A stretch of 51,301 nucleotides of DNA from Bacteroidales bacterium (lineage in GTDB: Bacteria > Bacteroidota > Bacteroidia > Bacteroidales > 4484-276): positions 1-51,301 of the forward strand of contig JACZJL010000031.1 in assembly GCA_014860585.1 (NCBI GenBank), in the 5' to 3' direction. Numbering within the stretch: position 1 is the stretch's first letter; the number at the start of each line of letters is the position of its first letter. The position numbers and the translations under genes are program-made. This document shows positions 48,101-51,301 of this stretch, piece after piece. The notes beneath the pieces are model-generated. The model made no database searches. It was not told the origin of the DNA and was given only the letters and a program-made list of their open reading frames with translations.

Positions 48101-50085
48101 AAGCCGTCTCCGCTATCATCAGGACGGTCTTTGTCAACAAAAATGATATTGGGATTTGGGTCTTCCCCGTTTTTATACTCATAAGCGCCCATATCAATGA
48201 TGGCTTCTTTAGCGGCATTTTTGTCTAAAATTCGGTCATATCCTGCACCGCGGATATCGAAAGGCAAATTGTTGTATACATTATTGCCGGCGTCAACGCA
48301 GGGGGACAAGCCAATCATCCGGTAATCGCCGTTCAGTGGATTGACAAACAGCGGATTTTGTGTAATGCAGTTGTTGAACTCAATTTCTTCCCAATAATCA
48401 TCAATATCACCTTCTCCATCGGAATAACAGGAATAATTCATGTTGATTCCGTACCCTTTTTTACCCCCTTGAATGACGGATATCTGTTTTCCTTCTTCTT
48501 CGGCAGTATTTCCCCAGATGATACTGTTATGTATGGCTACATTGGCTGCAATTGAAAAGATCCCGCCACCAGCCCATGCAGCATGGTTATCTGTCACTGT
48601 AGTATTTGTCAATGTCAGGGAAGCTCCCCAATCTACATAGAAACCTCCTCCATTATCAAAACTAAAATTTTTTGACAGGATGCAGTTGACAAAAGTCATA
48701 TCTAAAACTTCACCGCCAATATAACCCCCTCCCCCACCAAGGGCCGCGTTGTAGCGGAAAATGCAATTGCGGATTAGGGGTGAGTTGCTCTCACAGTACA
48801 ATCCTCCCCCGAACGGGATTGTTTGAGAACCCTCTCCCGCAATTCCCCCTTCGATGATAAATCCGTCAAGAACGGCTGAGTGAAAGAGATCAAGCCCTTC
48901 CGGAAGATAAATCACGTGCTGCACATTGTCCTCCATATAATCGCCAGGAAATACCGAATAGTCGTCATCACCGATTATGTCGCCGCTCAGGATGGTCGGG
49001 TTGTCTTTCATGACGCGTTCGGACAAGGATTCCTCATACCCGGCAAAACCGCCATAAACCGCCACATTATTTTTGAGCCAGAAATGATTCTGGCTGCTTG
49101 TGCCATCTTTCACAGGTGGAGACTTTGGCTCAGAGAGATAAAGTGTAGGTGTGTAGGTGCCGACTGCTACCCACACTTGTTCAATACCCTCCTGCTCAAT
49201 AGCCTCTTGCAACATTTCGCCGGGATAAGCATTGTCCCAGCTACTACCGTCTTCAACTCCAGCGCCAGATACGGTGACATAAATAATATCAATTTCGTTA
49301 GGAGCTATTAAGCTTTTTAAATCACTCAATGGCGAACCGTTAGGCTGGGCTATAAGCTCAGTTGTCTGGTTGTTCAGGTGGATGGTGTAGAGAATGTCAC
49401 AGCTATAGGCCGAAGAAGCGAGGCAAACACCTTCACCCAAATAGGCGATGGCCTGTGCGCCACAATTATCATAATCACCAGGAGTGTTAAAATCAAACAA
49501 ATGATTGACTGTTCCGGCACTGTGGATTTCATACAATTCAACAGGACCGAGACTTGTAACATACAACAACCTGTCATTATCAAAATCATAGGTTAAACCG
49601 GCAGCACCATATCCAGGCACATCAGCATGGGCTGTTGATTGTAGTGTGTTAACATCAAAATTATCAATCCTGCCATTGCTATACGCAATGAAAAACTCAC
49701 CGCTGCTGCTGATGGCAAATGCATTGGGCTTAATATCACCATTGGACGACACCAATAACGCAATCGGAGGTTCTTCAATAGCAAACGTTGATGAATTGAG
49801 GTGATAAAGGTACCTGGTGGGTCCTTGCCATTCAGTTCCACCAATCAGGTAATATTCACCATCCACCGGATTACGGGCAAAGCCATAATTAATTTGGATT
49901 TCGGTGGAACCGGCAATACCTGAATATTCCCAGGCGCCGGAGATTTCATTCTTAACGAATGAAACCACATTATTTTCACCATCCCAGGGAAAAAGCCCGT
50001 AGGTAACCTGGGCGTGGATGTTGTCCTTCATCAAAAGCAGCAGGACAATGACTGCTAACAGCGTAAATTTTCTTTTCATTTTCAA
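45172..50085 (-). CDS. Large secreted beta-helix protein with T9SS sorting domain
   Basis: A 1637-aa exported protein. The signal peptide is residues 1-26 (MKMKRKFTLLAVIVLLLLMK, then HAQ). Residues about 27-260 look like a beta-propeller or similar repeat domain. Two beta-helix modules follow, each opening with a motif like DGSSWDNAYPG / WVAVGTYTPT and closing with a DIRGAGYDR-type and IDMGAYEY motif, as in choice-of-anchor Q proteins. The second is expanded by about ten coils of the type NNGGGIYNNGSSP. An Ig-like domain (about 1330-1430) and a lectin-like domain (about 1440-1555, with WMKIQRNGTNFKVFTSYNGT) come next. The end (about 1565-1637) is a type IX sorting domain with VELYPNPADDLV, GLYVIRMEIGG and KRLVVM. 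It is secreted across the outer membrane by T9SS and probably surface-bound. The cargo role is unknown; adhesion or polysaccharide binding would fit. Confidence 0.9.
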   Translation of the reverse strand: MKMKRKFTLLAVIVLLLLMKDNIHAQVTYGLFPWDGENNVVSFVKNEISGAWEYSGIAGSTEIQINYGFARNPVDGEYYLIGGTEWQGPTRYLYHLNSSTFAIEEPPIALLVSSNGDIKPNAFAISSSGEFFIAYSNGRIDNFDVNTLQSTAHADVPGYGAAGLTYDFDNDRLLYVTSLGPVELYEIHSAGTVNHLFDFNTPGDYDNCGAQAIAYLGEGVCLASSAYSCDILYTIHLNNQTTELIAQPNGSPLSDLKSLIAPNEIDIIYVTVSGAGVEDGSSWDNAYPGEMLQEAIEQEGIEQVWVAVGTYTPTLYLSEPKSPPVKDGTSSQNHFWLKNNVAVYGGFAGYEESLSERVMKDNPTILSGDIIGDDDYSVFPGDYMEDNVQHVIYLPEGLDLFHSAVLDGFIIEGGIAGEGSQTIPFGGGLYCESNSPLIRNCIFRYNAALGGGGGYIGGEVLDMTFVNCILSKNFSFDNGGGFYVDWGASLTLTNTTVTDNHAAWAGGGIFSIAANVAIHNSIIWGNTAEEEGKQISVIQGGKKGYGINMNYSCYSDGEGDIDDYWEEIEFNNCITQNPLFVNPLNGDYRMIGLSPCVDAGNNVYNNLPFDIRGAGYDRILDKNAAKEAIIDMGAYEYKNGEDPNPNIIFVDKDRPDDSGDGFSWEFAKKTLQGALDIAGAGFQIWVEAGTYTPTYDYGEEGEEQNLYHFRMQNGVAIYGGFAGNEDPEVFDLADRDFEANETILSGDLLGNDEFDVTEGGYQNGTGDDNCYHVFYHPEAYTLDNTAILDGFTIMGGNASSADNNPNYSGGGILNYDNCSPTLTNLKIIANYALLNGGGIANIASFPVIENVEIIGNYADYNGGGIFNNGSSPGMTDVIINGNYSNHNGGGICNNEGDYNNLPSSPNLTNVLIEANYADINGGGMYNNGSSPILNKVDFIDNVAEANGGGICNNQGVFALQPSSPILTDVTIQGNHSTNGGGVYNNNNSAPKFTNTLIHDNQASQNGGGIYNFNSSSPEFNNTIVIDNQAGQNGGGVFNNDDASPVFINTTINRNIAGKSGGGVYTNYYSTATFYNVLITNNEAGLNGGGYFNNQSSETTLTNGTISKNSAGQYGGGAANANEGVVTLNNSIVWGNTATGLEGDYGHEFYVVYDAATTLNYSCYSNEPGDVFVEDGGVKTNTFTATNNNTTNDPLFTDPENNDFIIPRESPCADTGLDDYFDIEEENDIRGVGYPRKVDKNHPNEIGTIDMGAYEFGPQDACFNPDDGGEIGEVQTIPANTQPELLFSISEPLGYYGPLEFKWQFKTELSDWTDIEISGTHTNTYQPDVLTQTTWFRRLAQVGCVSPTWGNPAISNEVKITVSNWPYPWEKCNTSPAANGSSDYNPELNGGTFQLTATGQSTTLNDVYHFVYQDICESKVTVIARLADVENGGWAGVMMRESCSPGAKTILFKTRLYNPNVFIGYRTLDNKAMRNASQVAQLIHWMKIQRNGTNFKVFTSYNGTTWQQRYSVNISMGTCIQAGIFTESVLATRTSVAWFDHADVAKGLKIGEELTTSDNDQAQVELYPNPADDLVTISIPENESEVSYSITDMDGRVIEQSGFTGNEAVLDVSSFKPGLYVIRMEIGGEVVTKRLVVM

Positions 50086-50328
50086 TCCTCTTTTTAGTTA
50101 TTATTAATGTGTTACAAAAAGTTCAGATGGAGATCTTCCAATAATTCAACGGGATCATGGTTGGGGGTGATGGATTTTAATCCCTGGCAGACGGGGTGTG
50201 TAAAAACCGGCTTGAATCTTCTCAAACCGCAGGATAGGGACAATTTGGTTAAAGCTAAAATTGAGAAACGCTGTAAAGAAAAACAGTAAAGACAATTCAT
50301 TTCAAATTTTTACCCTCCAATTGGTTAA

Positions 50329-50360
50329 CAAATGTAGATTTTAAATCAACTGCCCTTCAA
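50329..50360 (-). promoter_or_regulatory. Candidate promoter of the 1637-aa protein gene
   Basis: On the minus strand TTG (50360-50358), a 21-bp spacer and TACATTTG (50336-50329). The start of transcription would be about 235 bp before the ATG, a long leader. The remaining 50086-50328 sequence has no gene. Confidence 0.4.
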
Positions 50361-50481
50361 CATTTTTTTGAAAATTTAAGTATTCAGTTTACCGGATTGC
50401 TTTTTGAGTATTTCTCATAGACACCGTTGGTTTGATGAATTGTTGAAAGAGTCTTGTGACAGCCTCTTATTGAAGAATAGC

Positions 50482-50684
50482 GATGAGGCTAACTCAAAAG
50501 TCTGGATTTAACCCGAACCGTTGAAAATCAGGAGTGCCCCCGTCCCTTCCCGTAGGGATCCCTATGGGAAAAGGGAGCCTGATTTTCAACGTTTTCCCTT
50601 TTGCCAAAGGCATCCCTTTGGGAAGGGATCAAGGGTTAAAAAACGTTGAAAATCCAAATGAAAGACTTTTGAGACTGCCTCATC
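50482..50684. repeat. Composite inverted repeat, MITE- or REP-cluster-like
   Basis: The outer arms (gatgaggc...ctcaaaagtct at 50482-50503 and its complement at 50663-50684) agree at 19 of 22 positions. Nested inside are a perfect 14-bp pair cgttgaaaatcagg (50519-50532) with 50578-50591, a third gttgaaaatcc (50645-50655), a near-palindrome starting TCCCGTA and ending TATGGGA (50548-50569), and a CCAAAGG/CCTTTGG pair. The 203-bp unit has no gene and lies between two paralogous genes. Confidence 0.65.
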
Positions 50685-50695
50685 GCAGATGATTA

Positions 50696-51301
50696 TTACA
50701 TTACCACAATCCTCTTCGTCACCATCGCTCCTCCAATCTCCAGCCTGATCACATACAATCCCGGTTTGAAGTGGCGGACATCGAGCGTAGTTTCGTCACC
50801 CGTGAAACTTGATTGTTCGATCAGTCTTCCGTCAATTTCTGTAATCGTGAAATTGACTTTGCCTTCGTTGCCGGGGATCAGGATAGTCACCAGGTCACCG
50901 GCCGGGTTGGGATAGATCTCAACATTCAACGGATCGCTTTCTGTTAGGGTGAAAACTTCACCCGTCTTGAGTCCGGAGGCAACCTCCACATCGTCAAACC
51001 AGGCCACTGATGTACGGCTGGCCAGCACACTTTCGGTAAATATACCGGCCAGGATGCAATCGCCCATGTAAATTGTGCCGGAATAGCGTTGCTGCCAGGT
51101 GGTTCCGTTGTATGAGGTAAACACCTTGAAATTGCTACCGTTGCGCTGGATCTTCATCCACCGGATCAACTGTGCCACCTGGCTTAAATTACGCATGGAT
51201 TTATTGGTGGTTGTCCGATAACCAATAATCACATTGGGGTTGTAAAGCCTTGTTTTGAACAAAATGGTTTTTGCTCCGGGGGTAGTATTTTCGCGCATCA
51301 T
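50696..51301 (-). CDS. Secreted T9SS protein, 3' part, paralogue of the 1637-aa protein
   Basis: Partial: the frame runs off the window at 51301, so only the C-terminal 201 residues are seen. It has the same lectin-like domain (WMKIQRNGSNFKVFTSYNGT, RTSVAWFDDVEVA) and T9SS end (VEIYPNPAGDLVTILIPGN, GLYVIRLEIGG, KRIVVM) as the upstream gene, in the same order. The rest of the gene lies beyond the window. The two were probably produced by duplication and sit next to each other. Confidence 0.9.
   Translation of the reverse strand: MMRENTTPGAKTILFKTRLYNPNVIIGYRTTTNKSMRNLSQVAQLIRWMKIQRNGSNFKVFTSYNGTTWQQRYSGTIYMGDCILAGIFTESVLASRTSVAWFDDVEVASGLKTGEVFTLTESDPLNVEIYPNPAGDLVTILIPGNEGKVNFTITEIDGRLIEQSSFTGDETTLDVRHFKPGLYVIRLEIGGAMVTKRIVVM

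Overview
The window comes from a member of the Bacteroidota, most likely class Bacteroidia. Four signs point there: promoters with the TTTG-N19-TAnnTTTG form (several here continue into TTTTGCACCCCCAAA), large secreted proteins ending in a type IX secretion (T9SS) sorting domain, a Bacteroidota-type tyrosine recombinase, and lineage-typical genes such as the alternative GlmU-like protein, the LuxC-like acyl-CoA reductase and zinc-free ribosomal proteins. Species cannot be named from the sequence.

Region 1 (1-8.1 kb) is a 7.7-kb integrative element inserted in the 3' part of a tRNA-Pro(TGG) gene. It has a 45-bp exact att duplication, paired 11-bp direct repeats near both ends, a tyrosine recombinase, an unrecognised protein, a small helix-turn-helix protein, a DUF3987-like P-loop protein, a DUF6371-like Toprim/zinc-ribbon protein with a 9-bp iteron-like array between the last two, and two cargo genes: an orphan 163-aa protein and a RimK-like ATP-grasp ligase. 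No relaxase or virion gene is present. Outside the left att site lie a decayed copy of the element's right end and a tRNA-Pro remnant, so this locus has been used more than once. The intact tRNA-Pro, a tRNA-Ser(GCT) and a broken tRNA-Ser copy follow and share one promoter.

Region 2 (8.2-15.6 kb) holds chromosomal genes: a membrane metallophosphoesterase, a small heat shock protein, a class V aminotransferase and enolase, plus one IS1634-like insertion sequence with 16-bp perfect terminal repeats that sits between genes.

Region 3 (15.6-34.2 kb, minus strand) is one long str-S10-spc-alpha ribosomal cluster from rpsL to rplQ, including fusA, secY, map, infA and rpoA but no tuf. Two promoters lie ahead of rpsL and a terminator follows rplQ. 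The genes are tightly packed, with overlaps at rplC/rplD and rplX/rplE.

Region 4 (34.3-44.6 kb) contains housekeeping and envelope genes: a LuxC-like acyl-CoA reductase, rpmE2 (L31 type B), a GlmU-like protein, lon, small membrane and cytosolic proteins, a lipoprotein, a PepSY-type membrane protein, a CorC/HlyC-type CBS protein and a half-length cation antiporter.

Region 5 (44.6-51.3 kb) is accessory: a hairpin-rich array of about 107-bp units, a 1637-aa secreted beta-helix protein with a T9SS signal, a composite inverted repeat resembling a MITE or REP cluster, and the end of a paralogue of the 1637-aa protein that runs off the window.
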